Source of the DNA: Spinacia oleracea
Lineage: Eukaryota; Streptophyta; Magnoliopsida; Caryophyllales; Amaranthaceae
Assembly (NCBI RefSeq): GCF_020520425.1
Contig: NC_079487.1
Coordinates: forward strand, 104,566,141 to 104,630,140
Direction: 5' to 3'
Length of the DNA stretch: 64,000 nt
In this document: positions 10,080-21,770 of the stretch, one piece after another
Layout: each line of letters opens with the position of its first letter
Numbering within the stretch: position 1 is the first letter of the stretch
Made by a program: the position numbers and the translations under genes
Notes under the pieces: model-generated
Told to the model about the DNA's origin: nothing
Databases searched by the model: none
The model's input: the letters and a program-made list of their open reading frames with translations, nothing else

Positions 10080-13000
10080 TCAGCGAATGTAGTCATCGTA
10101 GTAATTATCACTTATTACAGAAACAAACCTCTCCAGCCAAGGAAGCTGATGGAGATCTTTCATGGCATCAATGTAGGAATCTGTACACGGTGGAGGCGGC
10201 AACTGACAAGTCCGATGATCACTTAGGCTGAAACCACCAGCAAGGAATCTCTGTATTATAGCCAGTTGTGAACGCTCTTGATCTGAATACGCATCTAGTA
10301 TCATTGGAAATGTCTCAAATGAGTTCCATTCCCAATTATTAGCCTCCGGGGTGGTTGGGCCTACTGAATCCTCGGAATTACCTTCATCCCAGAAAACACA
10401 TTGACATGTTTGTTGCCTATCCCTATATTCAGCGCCACAGGAATAACAGAACTCATGCCCACACCTGCAATTGCCAAATTAATAAAATGGATATCAGCTC
10501 AGATATCATTTGAACCGTTCTGTACAGATTCTCCCCTCACGAAATTAAGCAAGCTCTCTTCCAAATGGAGGACAACAAATAAATCTCCAAGCCCATATGG
10601 GCTGCTTTTTTCAAAGAAAACATGGAGGTGAGTTTCATAGTTTTTTATGCAGTCAACCATTCTCACCTCCTCGTAAATGGAACAAGATCTTCACTGCACC
10701 TATTCTAAGACAAATCAATCACGAAACTATATTTCACTTCCTTCCTATAAGCTTATATTAGTAACTTTGTTCAAGATTGTCAATATGCAAGTGTTAGGTT
10801 GACAGTTGGACACCGAATTTTATGCCCCGTGAGGAATAGAATAATACACTTATCCAGCCTTTAAAGATTGACATGAATAAAGCACACGACCATATGAAAT
10901 AGAGAGAGAGAGAGTGTGTGGAGAACAGATCGAAGAATCAGTTAATGAAACAATTTCCTAAGGTGCTTTAACAATGCTACTTGCCATGTTTGAAGTGGGC
11001 AGAAAGATTCAATAGGTTTTAATGGTTCAAGGCTTGACAAATAGAGGGTTTATGGATAAAACCACCATAACCAACTCTTAAAGTTATCCAATTTCTTAGG
11101 GTTTGATTTAAAGTTGTTCGTCACTAAAAACAAGAACAACAATTATAAGCTCACTAAGAGAATACATAATATTTCCTAAAACTGAAAAACTACAGCTGGA
11201 AAAATCTCCTAGAATACCTAATAGTTTTAACCAAAGGTTCCTTGGGCACAAAATTCACAATGAAAGTCTTAAGAAATCTCAAATCTGATAATCTAATAAA
11301 ATCATTCTCTGAAAGAAAATATCTTTGCTCAATTCCTACTGCTATCAAACTTTATGAAAAGATTACTGCATTCCTACTCCTACCAAAAGTATGAAACGAT
11401 AAACTAAATGCAGGACGCCAAGGATCCACCCTAAAGTGTGGTATCTGTTCAATTCCAATGAGCAATAACACCCCCGGTCCTTATATAGACAAGAAACTTA
11501 TTCCTAACCCTGGCTTTGGATTCTTGCTTTTATTCTAGAAAATACCATTGATAACGTCAAGAATATCCTACAAAATCATTGTTCCTTTCACGAAGATTAC
11601 TCTATGTGGTAAGAGAGTAAGAGACAGAGGAGCATGGTAGTCCAATTTAAGAACAAAGAGTGGCAATAGTTGAGCATGACTTAAAGGGCTTGTTTGCATA
11701 GAAGGTGATGTATTAGGGGGTAATAAAAGTGAAACAAAAGATTGAATGTGAGAAGAGGTGATTGTAAAGGGGATGAAGTAATGAAGGTGTGATTGAAAAA
11801 GGGGGAGGGGGAAACTATTACCCTTATATGGAGGATAATAGTTATCCTAGGGTGGTGGTGGGTAACTATTACTCCCATTAGAGGGTAATAATTCCTAATT
11901 TCCTATCATCCTTCCCTCTTCCTCATACCAACACTACCTTTTCCCTCTACCATCACCTCATCCCATTAATCACCCGTCTGTTTCACCCTTCACTTTCCTT
12001 AGTTTGGCTTTTTTTGAACCCCATAATGAATTATCCTTAATCCAAGCATGCCCTGAACAGGGTGACACAGCTGAAGCATGGAAATTCAAGGGCACACAAT
12101 GAAACAGTGCTTAAGAACAACTGAAGCAAACAGATCAATACAGGAGAGATATCTGCCTCCCTAATTTAACCAAATGATAAACTGAATTAAAATTATAATA
12201 AAAGTTCTAAAACTCTGTGAGAAACATTTAGTCCTTAATGAGAATTCCAGCAAGGTTATGATAATAAATTGGAGCTAGTTTTGATAACTAATTCCAAAAA
12301 CTCTCTGAAAAACTAGTCCTTGATCAGAGTTAAGAAAGCTGGTTTAGGCTGGACTGTTGAGCAAAAAGGAACATCAGCAAGTGGCAACAGCTAGCACCAG
12401 TGACCAGACTTTTAACAAAATAATGATTTCTGTTATATTTTTAAAAAACACTTATGCACGAGTAGATAAGAGTATTTTGTTTCATTAGAAAATCAAGGGA
12501 CTTCACTCAAAATTCTCAGAGAAGCTGAGATTATTAAATCAAACAATTGTTTCTGATTTAAGAAAAATGGGACATTTCTCTTAGAACCTCAAATATGTTT
12601 TTCTGATTCTGACCCTGCAAACAAACTAGTGAGCTATGAGCAAAGTACCTATGGCGAGATTTACCTGAGTGTTAATTAAAGATTAGTTGTAAGGGGGACC
12701 TAATTACTTCGCATAGTCCATATCTTTTTTATTTGTCCTTCAGTTCTTTCTCCTTTCAAAATTACCACAAAAGAACCTAATGATAACAAAGCTAAGATCA
12801 ATTGTTAAAGCATAGCCTTCCCAAACAACACATGTGAGTGTCCCGCATTGATAAAGGATGAGAGAGTTAATCACTTTATAAGACTAAAGAGTTAATCCCC
12901 TCATTACCATATGGTTTTAAGGTGGAACCTCGTAACAAAAGGCCAAGACTATTTATGTGTTAGTCAAGTTCCTAGGGGTGTGTGCTGAACTTAATTGCTT

Positions 13001-16000
13001 GTGTAAGCCCAAATCAAAGTCTATATGCTTAGCTCACGTACCTGAAGAGGAAAGTGTGCTTTATAAAGATATTCAACCTGAATGAACTAAAACAAATTCT
13101 AGACTCCCAAGGTATCATATTCCAGAATTATAAGGTCAAACTCGCATAAAATTGAGATAATGTGCTTCTCATTGGACTATTGGAGGGAGAATCTAAAAGC
13201 TCATAATGAAATATGCTTCTCATTGGAGGGAGAATATAAAATCTCAAAAAGAAAGAGAGCATAAAGGTAAAATCCAGACTTAGAGTTGATTAAAAATTGA
13301 GTTTTTTGAATTGTTGATGATCAGTAGAATATTCAAGGGCAACACAAGCTGAGTTCAAGGCATGCCAGAATGACAGATTAATAGAAATTTGCAAACCTTT
13401 ACCCTTGTCATTGAGCATAAATCAGGGAAGTAGAACAAGGTAACTCATGCCTTGACAAGAAGGCAATTGATGATACGGGTGAAGGAGGCAAGATTTTCAG
13501 GCTTTGATTCTTTAAGAAGTGTTTGCAACTTGCAAGCCCTAAGGGTAGAATCAGCTGTGCACTCTTCATTCGAAATACTGATGAAGGAAACTCTTGTAAG
13601 AGGAGGGGTTGGCACAGCAAACCATATGGAAACAAGGACTTCGACTCACAGGCTGACAGGCATGAAGGCGGTTATGTGTAGGTTCTTGGCAGAGTGTTTT
13701 ACCAAGGGGATTACAATTCCCTGATGCATTTTTCCGCATAAGTTCACACAAGTTTTGCACAAGTCTTTGATAACATAAATTTCCACACAATTTATCAAGG
13801 AATCTTTTGCATCTTAATACGTTGCTTATCATTCATCTTTTATCCGCCTACCTCTTCTGCTCTCTCCTCCCACTCTCTCTTATTCTTTCTTAAGCAGTAT
13901 CTCTGACCAATTCTTCACAAACACCGATTTAAGGAAGATTAGAAAGTAAAACAAATAATTACCTCTTGGCATCTTACTTTATCGTTTTCCACTTATCCCA
14001 ATGACTCAATCCTTAGCAACACTTTTCATCTTAGTTTATTGTCTTCCATTGCATTTATTTACCTTGAATCCTCCGACTCCATATTAAATCCTTTCATTCA
14101 TCTCTCCTTTTTCCCACACTCCCCCTCCTTAGTCTTGTTAATTTCAAAGGACGTGAGGATATTATACTTGCTATTACTAATTGCCTCCCGCCCCCTAGTA
14201 GAAAAGTTGACTTTTTTAAGCAGCATTTGGCGACTCTTCATATAACTACCAATAAAATACGTCATTTTTCTGTATTTGTATTTGGTAGACTCTATTCGAG
14301 TATTCGATTACAAGCAGCATTGAGCTTTACCACCATACGCACAACGGCACAACAGTCAAGCAACAACCATCTACTTCCTTTGACACTTCTGGAATCGTGT
14401 TTTTAGCATGCCGTGATTCTTTACAACTATGTAAAAGGAATGTAATTCAAGTAAAACACATAATCCCATCTGATAAGAGCACGAAGGTAATCAACTCCAA
14501 TTACGTTCATCACTATTTTTTCATAGTTTTGGCACAATAATCACTTAAAGAATTTCTGACATTTTCTATAATACCAAATAGCCTTCTTATTAGTAGACCA
14601 ACTTCGCACTTGTTAACTAACTAGAACTCAATAAAAAAAATATCAAATTACCATATAGGATTCTGTAAGACAATTCTAAAGATGGAGGTAGACTTACCAA
14701 CAGGTCATGTGGTAGCAACCTTGAGCCAGCTCGATCATCCTCCGGCACAGTTGGCAACGCCTCCATCCTCTATCCTGTGCTAAACAGTGCAATGTAAGAT
14801 CCGAGGAATCTCTCTCATCTAGTGGAAGATCTCGATACTCTCCACAACTCAATGAACTATGCCAGGGAACCCCACAATTCACACAGATAGATCTCTGACA
14901 AACTGGACACTCAATGCAACACTCATTGGATTCATCTGAGGAGCTTGCCTCGCGAGGATCAAGAAGAGCCAAACAATTTTGATAGGGGCAGTAAATTTTT
15001 TCTGAACTAAGCACATTAAATTCTTCTACTGCTTTCTCTAGAACATCGTAAGAAATAACGGGAAGAAATAATTTGCATTCTGATTTTGAGAGTAAATAGT
15101 TGCAGCTGATCTCAGGGCATCTAATGGGGACTTGACCAGCCTCTACTTTCCCATCAGCATACGTCTTCAGACATTGGGAGCAAAACTTGTGTGAGCATCT
15201 TAATGTGAGCATCATTGAAGATAGCTTATCATCACAACATAACGAACAATTCTGAAGTGAATTATGGCTCTCTTCGTGTAATGCGACCAAACCAATTGCT
15301 ACCTGAGCTAGTTGCAAAGGCCTCTTCATTTCAACACCGGGGACAAGTTTCAAACTAAAAGCATCTAACTGACCCACGAGTTCGAGAACCCTCTCCCTCA
15401 ATGCTACAATTAGAGGCATATCAGGGCTCTCCTTTAGCATGATCTGTAAATCAAAATATAATATCAGCAGCTATACTGAGAGAAGACTATGCACCAGCAA
15501 CTCAGCAAGTATGTGTGACCAAAATTCTACCAGATAAAATGAATCACGAGCCTATGCAATCTGGAAAAGAAAAACTAATTTAGATGAACCTATTATACAT
15601 TATCTGCCCCCTTCACATTTCATATCATAACGCACAATGGAAATCCCGATATCCAACACAGATTGACAAATACACACACAAAACAGAACTTTTCGCGATG
15701 CAGTGAAAACAGCAGTCATACTTTAATTAGTATCAACCAATAATCTGCTTTTATTGACAACCAACATCGGTGAAACTTCTATTGCTGAGGCCAACCAGAC
15801 AACATATAAATTTATGTTTACAACCATCAACACCAAAAGAAAAATAAATGACTGAAGCAATTAACCAAAGACCTACTCCGTAGAACCTAACTCAATCTTA
15901 TTCAGTGCAAATACAACAAATTTCTCACATTTGTGGTAATAAGGATTAAGGAGTATAATTTTTCAACTAGAGAATTACCGGCTCAATGCTGAGAACTATA

Positions 16001-16544
16001 CATGGCATGAAAAATTTACAAAGACCATAAAACTTCAGCAGCATAATTAAACCTTCACTCAGTAAAATTCGACAACATCTTCAACAATGTATTCGAAACA
16101 AGAATATATCATAACATCACAAGATCAGAAACACAGCAATACCTGTTCATAAAGAATCTTCGAATCCGTGGTAGCGAAAACACGCCTAATATTATTATTA
16201 CTACTCTTTAAAACCTCAAGCAAACCATCCATCAGAGACAAATAATCCGCAACTAAACCCTCAACATAAAATTCAAGCCTTTTCTGAACAAAAATATCAG
16301 AGAAGTTCCCTGTACCTTGAATAACAACACCAATTCCAGTGAACCCAGAACAACAAGATTCCCCAAACCCATCAATTGAAATCCCTTTAAAAGTCATCTT
16401 CACTGTCAATTCATCACAAAAATCCTCCTCCTTTAGGCATTCATCTTCACTCTCTTCCCCACAACAGCTCCGAAATTCCTCTTCCTCGTCTACTTCTGCT
16501 ATGGCCAAATTTAAATGTTCCTCGCAACACCCCTGATCTTCCAT
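10080..16544 (-). CDS. RBR-type E3 ubiquitin ligase with RNase H-like N-terminus
   Basis: Three minus-strand exons, 16544-16143, 15443-14698 and 10464-10080, with junctions CAG|GTATTG, ACAG|ATC, TG|GTAAGT and GCAG|GTG, give 1533 nt and 510 aa. The N-terminus is acidic, then residues 50-160 form an RVT_3/RNase H-like domain (GIGVVIQGTGN, FYVEGLVADYLSLMDGLLEV), as in the plant RBR subgroup. RING1 is at about residues 200-248 (CSLCCDD, RCSHKFCSQCL), the IBR at about 286-335 (CPYQNC, CPVCQRSICVNCG) and RING2 at about 364-405 (CQLCRRMIELAQGCYHMTCW, CGHEFCYSCG). The presumed catalytic Cys is the one in QGCYHMTC, about residue 377, ten residues before intron 2 interrupts RING2. RBR ligases take ubiquitin from an E2 onto this Cys and pass it to a substrate; the substrate cannot be read from sequence. 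Intron 2 is 4.2 kb. The start is the first ATG in frame. Confidence 0.92.
10465..14697 (-). other. Intron 2 of the RBR gene (4.2 kb)
   Basis: It separates the exon ending just after the RING2 catalytic Cys from the last exon. It holds a short (AG)n run near 10902, a MITE-like insertion at 11676-12056 and a short imperfect duplication near 13160-13215 (TGCTTCTCATTGGA...GGGAGAAT twice). Small overlapping ORFs at 13408-13832 have no recognisable domains and I do not call them genes. Confidence 0.65.
11676..12056. mobile_element. MITE-like insertion in RBR intron 2
   Basis: Left end AGGGCTTGTTTGCATAG and right end TCCAAGCATGCCCT are imperfect inverted copies. Inside, GGGGGTAATAA and TTACCCTT/TAACTATTAC motifs alternate on both strands. 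I could not settle the target duplication. Confidence 0.5.
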
Positions 16545-16557
16545 TTTTCTAAAAAAA

Positions 16558-16769
16558 ACCCAGAAAAAATAACAGGGAATTTTGCAAATTTTGAAGAATT
16601 AGTGCGCCATTTTCACAAACTTAATCTACCCAGAAAAATTAAAAGGGGGTTTTGCAAATTCATGAAAAACTAGGATGCCACTTCACACAAACTAATCGAC
16701 CCAGAAAAATTAAAAGGGGGTTCTGCAAGTATTGCAAGAATCAGGGTGCCATTTTCAAAAATTCAATCG
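16558..16769. repeat. Three tandem copies of a 70-bp unit just upstream of the RBR start codon
   Basis: Units start at 16558, 16628 and 16699, each beginning ACCCAGAAAAA(AT/TT) and containing AGGG(GG)TTTTGCAA, a short spacer, TGCCA(CT)TTTCACA and AATC(T/G)AC. Copies 2 and 3 are the most alike. The array begins 14 bp upstream of the ATG, so it is likely transcribed in the 5' leader of the minus-strand RBR mRNA. Confidence 0.8.
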
Positions 16770-17216
16770 ACTCGGAATAATCTGTCGATTTCAGAAGCAC
16801 AATTATTCTGAAATTCGATGGAAAAGTTAATGTCATAATCCACGGAAGGAGTGGATTATGAAATTATTACCGGAGATCCGGCTTTAGAAGAGACAAGAGA
16901 TCCGGCTTAAAATTAATACTCCATAATTTCGGAGCATTTAATCTGAAAAATGGAAAAGAAATCTGTGAGAAACAGTGAAGAATCTAATTCTCTGGCATTT
17001 GACCAGTAAACTGAGAAAGGAATTTTCAAAGGAGAGAGAAAGTGTGGGGGATTAAGTTAAGCTAGATGCCAATACATGAAGCTTCCATGCCAAATTGGAC
17101 AGTAATTGACGTAATAAAGAATCTAATTATCTTCTTCTTTGTAAAAGCAACGACATGCTCGGTAAATTATAAAAAAACACTTTATTTCCTAAAAAAATAT
17201 TTGTGAATGTGACTTG
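16770..17216 (-). promoter_or_regulatory. Probable 5' leader/promoter region of the RBR gene
   Basis: Non-coding sequence upstream of the 70-bp repeats. GGAGATCCGGCTT and AGAGATCCGGCTT are repeated near 16863 and 16888. No clear TATA box can be assigned. This is an inference from position only. Confidence 0.35.
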
Positions 17217-17978
17217 TTAGGCCAAGTTCTTTTGAATTTATATTGGCTTATTTTTTATTTCAATTCATTTAATTTAATTTCACTTTAGGAGTATTTGGTA
17301 TTTTTAATTTATGATCAATTCACTTACTTTAATTTCAGTTTAGGAGTATTTGGTATTTTTAATTTATGATCAATTCACTTAATTTAATTTCAATTCAATT
17401 TAAATTGCTACTATCAATAAAATATTTTGTATAATAATAATAAATATTAGAATAATAATTATTAATATTAATAAAAATTAGAATAATAATCATTAATAAT
17501 AATAATTATTATTATACGGAGTAATAATTATTACGGAGTATTATTATTTTATTATTCTAATTATTATTATTAGTATAATAATTATTTATTATTAATAAAA
17601 TAACAGTAATTATTATTGTTTTTAATTATTGTTTTTAAAGTAATTACTCCCTCCGTTCTTGATTGGTAGTCTCTTTTGAAAGGATAAATAAGAGTATAAT
17701 GGGAATAAATGTTGGATAAATAAGGAAAATTTCTAAAATGGACTAATAACAAAAAGAACAACTCATTACGGAAAGGGGACTAACATTCAAGAATGGAGGG
17801 AATTTTTTTTTTATTTGTTTTTTTATTTATATGGTTTAATAAGTTTAATTTAATTTAGTTAATTTAATTTAATTTTAGTTCACTTAATTTAATTTCAGTT
17901 CAGGAGCATTCAGGATTTTTAGTTTCATTTCAGTTAGTTTAATTTCAAGATTTTTCAGCTCAAAAGAATTGGGTCTTA
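17217..17978. mobile_element. Inverted-repeat element with AAGTTCTTTTGA ends
   Basis: The left end GGCCAAGTTCTTTTGAATTT is matched in inverse by CTCAAAAGAATTGGGTCTTA at the right. A 58-bp direct duplication (AGGAGTATTTGGTATTTTTA followed by ATTTATGATCAATTCACTTA) lies at about 17288-17400. The centre is a long AATAAT/ATTATT palindromic stretch at 17420-17640. A Stowaway is nested at 17645-17803. Confidence 0.6.
17645..17803. mobile_element. Short Stowaway-type MITE nested in the 17217-17978 element
   Basis: TACTCCCTCCGTTCTTGATT at the left is mirrored by TTCAAGAATGGAGGGAA at the right. It is about 160 bp, with imperfect ends. Confidence 0.7.
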
Positions 17979-18889
17979 GTGGTTGTTTGGTCAAGCTCCT
18001 ACTATAGCTTCTTGAGGTGAGAAAACGAAATTAGGCCAAACACTAATTTAGGAGAAGTAGTGTTAGAGAATAAACACAACTTAATTAAACCGATAATAGC
18101 TCGTGTTGGGGTTTGGAGTCAAAGCTCGATCGATTTCTAAACATACTAAATCATCGGACAAGCTAGCAAGTGGAGATGCTAGAAGAATTTTAGCATATGT
18201 TGGTTTCTTTATTAAACTCCTAACTAAACGGTTTTGGAGGTCACGCGGAACAAGCAAGGAATTTAGGCTATTATGTACGGAGTAAATCTTTTGGGATTGA
18301 CATATTGCTTATTTGGTTTCCTAGTTCAACGTAATTATATTTAGGAAACTAAATATATTAGTATAATTTTAATAGACGAAGATTTTAGTTAAAAATACAT
18401 TGGTGAAAACAATCATCAATTGAGGGGTTATTGTATTAATTTACAAAAAAAAACCTAATAATACGATAAAATTTTAGGGGGGGGGGGGGGGATTCTAAAT
18501 TTCCTCATAACACTTGTGTCTTTTATTGTTGTTTTTAATTTGCTATTTGTTCTACATGGTATTTGCAGGGTTTGTTCCCAATCGTTCTTGACACGCGTTT
18601 GTTTATAACAAGTAGAAACTAGCTTTGTAGAAGCCCAAAAGTGTTTATATGGGATAGAGAAATAGAAGCTCCAAATTGGCGTAAATTTTTTGTTGTACCC
18701 GTGTACAACCAAAGTTGGTTGTACCTCCATCCAAAACGACATCGTTTTATGTTGTTTAAGATGAACATTAATACACTGGTATGAAAATGAAAATTTGCTA
18801 TTATGAAAATGAACATTTATTTATTTATTTGAAAATGAACATTTACCATTTCAGAAATGAACATTTATTTATTTGGAAATGAACATTGT
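17979..18889. other. Intergenic: poly-G tract, hairpin and AT-rich short repeats
   Basis: No gene is supported. It holds a run of 15 G at 18477-18491, a near-perfect hairpin GTACAACCAAAGTTGGTTGTAC-like palindrome at about 18701-18722 (written here in part: GTACAACCAA, AG, TTGGTTGTAC), and several copies of AAATGAACATTTATTTATT between 18780 and 18890. This last stretch adjoins the truncated LINE fragment. Confidence 0.55.
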
Positions 18890-19122
18890 TTCAGCTTTGC
18901 TGGCACACTCGCCATAGGACTCTCCTCCCACGTTGTTTTCACCACCCCCTGGCACTCCGTACCAGACAACCACATTTCTTCAAAATGAAACCGCTTCTTT
19001 CTTCGATTCTGGCTCGGTTCCACAACGGTATTCAACAGAATCGAGGCATGATCTGACTTGTAGATTGGAAAGTATCTGACCTAGTAATGTGGGAAGAGTG
19101 TACACCACTCTCCTTTGGCCAT
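18890..19122 (-). pseudogene. L1-type LINE ORF2 fragment, 3' part of a split endonuclease region
   Basis: On the minus strand this reads MAKGEWCTLFPHY, a stop, then VRYFPIYKSDHASILL and KKRFHFEEMWLSG, the C-terminal part of an L1-type apurinic endonuclease domain. SDHA corresponds to the catalytic SDH motif. Its N-terminal part continues at 30204-30765: that part ends in RERLDRFMAK at the same ATGGCCAA. The two halves were separated by the hAT-like and copia insertions. There are stops and frameshifts, so it is non-functional. Confidence 0.78.
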
Positions 19123-19603
19123 AGACTAGGAAGCACGGACATGCCATTGGGTTGCCGTGTCCCGTGTCCGACACGTATTGGACACCGACACGCCTTGGGC
19201 ACGCAAAAATATGTGTCCGACACGCGAAATCACGTGTCCGGCTCTTTTTGAAAAATTAGTACACGACACACGACCGGATACACGATGGACACATTTTGGA
19301 CACGTCTTGAACATATATTTCAAATTACTTCTTTCTTTTTCAGAATTCTTTCGAATGTCTCATAAGCAATCAACAACTTCATAAACATATGACCATATTC
19401 ACAAGCCACCATGACATTAATTAAGGTCTCCTTTGTGGGTTACTCCATCATCACATGAATCTGATCTTATGTTTATGAAGGATTGGTATTCATTCACAAC
19501 AATCTCCGTATACTTTCTAGAAGGAGTGAAAGTTATTACAAAGGAAGAACAAAAATGTGGGGTGTAGGAGGAGATGGTTATCGTGTCATTATCGTGTAGA
19601 ATA
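19123..19603. mobile_element. hAT-like non-autonomous element, left part
   Basis: Starts at AGACTAGGAAGCACGGACAT, rich in GTGTCCGACACG-type motifs on both strands. The flanking LINE sequence TTGGCCAT is duplicated at 19115-19122 and 30204-30211, an 8-bp duplication typical of hAT elements. It is interrupted at 19599-19603 (GAATA) by a copia element and resumes at 29988. The ends are poorly conserved, so the superfamily call rests mainly on the 8-bp duplication. Confidence 0.6.
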
Positions 19604-20997
19604 TGTTAGGTTATGATACATATGACATTACATAGATCATGCGGAAACAACCATTAACCCAGGACAACATATTATTTACACATAATCATATAGCATAATT
19701 TAGATGCATACTCTTTGTTGCGTGCCCTCCCTAGCTGCGCCCGAACCGAACAAGAACAAGTCTTTAGGACTCCAAGTGTCGTCCCTCCGTAGATAGTCCA
19801 CAGAACGTCCGGATCCGCCTTAAGATTGACCAACTAGAATCGCCCTTAAGGTACTAGAAAATTTCGGCACTTTTATGAGCAAGATGTGTGTTTTAATTTT
19901 CTCTCAAAAACTCACTTTTTGAATACTTTGAAACTTATTATAAATTGTGAGCCCTAGCCTCATATTTATAGGGGTATGGAAAGGGAATCGAAATCCTATT
20001 CAGATACAAATTAATTAAACCTAGAATCCTACAAGAACTCTAATTTAATTAATTTATCAAATAGAATTAGGAATTTAATCATTAACCGAACTCTGCATGT
20101 TTTAGGAAACGTGCACGAACACAAACACTTGCACACACACGCACGGCAGCCACGATGGGCCCCATGCGTGCGCGCGAGCAGCAGCCCACGCAGCGCCCGC
20201 GCGCGCTGCGCGCTGCGCGTGCTGTGCAGCCTGCTGGGCCTGGCCTTGCGCTGGGCCTGGCGTGGCTGTTTGTGCGGCGCGCTTGGCTTGCTGGGCGATG
20301 GCCTGGCTTCGTGCTGGGCCTCGTCCGGCAGGCCTCGTCCGATGCTTATTCGTACGATGCGCTTCCGATTAAATTTTCCGATTCCGGAATTCATTTCCGA
20401 TACGAACAATATTTAATATTTCCGATTCCGGAATTAATTTCCGTTTCGAACAAATATTTAATATTTCCGTTTCCGGAATTATTTTCCGATTCCGGTAATA
20501 TTTCCGATTCTGACAATATTTCCGTTTCCGGCAATATTTCCGATTCTGGCAATATTTCCATTTCCGATAATATTTTCCGATACGTACCATGTTTCCGTTT
20601 CCGGCAACATCTACGACTTGGATAATATTTATATTTCCGATACGATCCATATTTCCGTTTCCGGCAATATCATCGTTTCCGGAGTATTCATTTCTTGCCT
20701 GTGACGATCTTAGCTCCCACTGAAACCAAGATCCGTCGGTTTCGAATATTCATAGATTGAGTATTTAATGCCATTAAATACTTGATCCGTTTACGTACTA
20801 TTTGTGTGACCCTACGGGTTCAGTCAAGAGTAAGCTGTGGATTAATATCATTAATTCCACTTGAACTGAAGCGGCCTCTAGCTAGGCATTCAGCTCACTT
20901 GATCTCACTGAATTATTAACTTGTTAATTAATACTGAACCGCATTTATTAGACTTAACATAGAATGCATACTTGGACCAAGGGCATTATTTCCTTCA
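19604..20997 (-). repeat. 3' LTR of copia element 1
   Basis: In element orientation it begins TGAAGGAAATAATGCCCTTG and ends CATAACCTAACA, the standard TG...CA termini. It contains a CGGAAA-rich array at 20360-20690 and a GC-rich stretch at 20130-20350. ORFs through this stretch are not genes. Confidence 0.95.
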
Positions 20998-21010
20998 GTC
21001 TCCCACTTGT
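20998..21010 (-). other. Polypurine tract of copia element 1
   Basis: In element orientation the sequence AAGTGGGAGAC directly precedes TGAAGGAAAT, the first bases of the 3' LTR. The same sequence occupies the same place in element 2. It would prime plus-strand synthesis. Confidence 0.8.
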
Positions 21011-21770
21011 CCTTAGGGACAAGTGTGCATTTCCTAATTCCTTTGTCTCTCGATGCTTGCTCTTGAACATAAGGTAAGAGTTGTCATCCTTATTACGTCC
21101 AGAGGTGTTCCTCGGTTTCAGAGTTCAACTGATCAAATAAACAGATAATCATAGCCTATGATTCATCCGAGCACGGCCATGCATTTCACAGTTTCTAGCT
21201 CTCCGAGTGGCCTTGTACAACTTTTAAGCATCTCATCCCGATTTATGGGAGGACAATCCCAATCTTGCGATCTTGAGATTAGACTTCGTTTGATAGGTGA
21301 TTACCTGAGCGTTGCCTTTATAGCCTCCTTTTACGGTGCGACGGTTGGTCAACGTCAAAGCAACCAGTTCTCAAACAAGTAATCTCAAATCACTCAGGTA
21401 TTGAGGATTTAGTGTCTAATAATTTAATGAAATTTACTCATGACAGATTTTCATCTCTTACAGTAAAGTTTCATAGGTCTTGTCCGATACTAGTCTTCCC
21501 AAAGTAAGTATCTATGCAAATGATTATGACATTGCCATGTCCACATAGTTCAAGAAACAGAACTACTAGTCATCTTGCATTCTAATCGTCTAACGTTTTC
21601 TATGCGTCCTATTTTTTAGAAAACTCCGATTAGGGACCATTTTCAACCTTTGACATTCAAGTTCACTTGATAGACATTTCTTAGTCACAGGACTGGTCCT
21701 GACAGTCTATCTTGAATATATCGTCAAATTTGAAGGGACTCATCATTTAATACTAAACCAAGATTAAATG
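21011..21770 (-). other. 3' untranslated region of copia element 1
   Basis: About 760 bp between the decayed pol and the 3' LTR. It matches 58508-59260 of element 2 with only a few differences per 400 bp, far better than the adjoining pol regions match. It contains no conserved ORF. Confidence 0.75.

Noticed and set aside
13408..13832. Three small ORFs on both strands in RBR intron 2
   Set aside because: No conserved motif, mutual overlap and no splice context. Probably chance or an unidentifiable repeat relic.
20029..20650. Overlapping 100-156 codon ORFs on both strands in the LTR
   Set aside because: They run through GC-rich and TTCCG-repeat LTR sequence and recur identically in the other LTR. 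No domain and no gene context.
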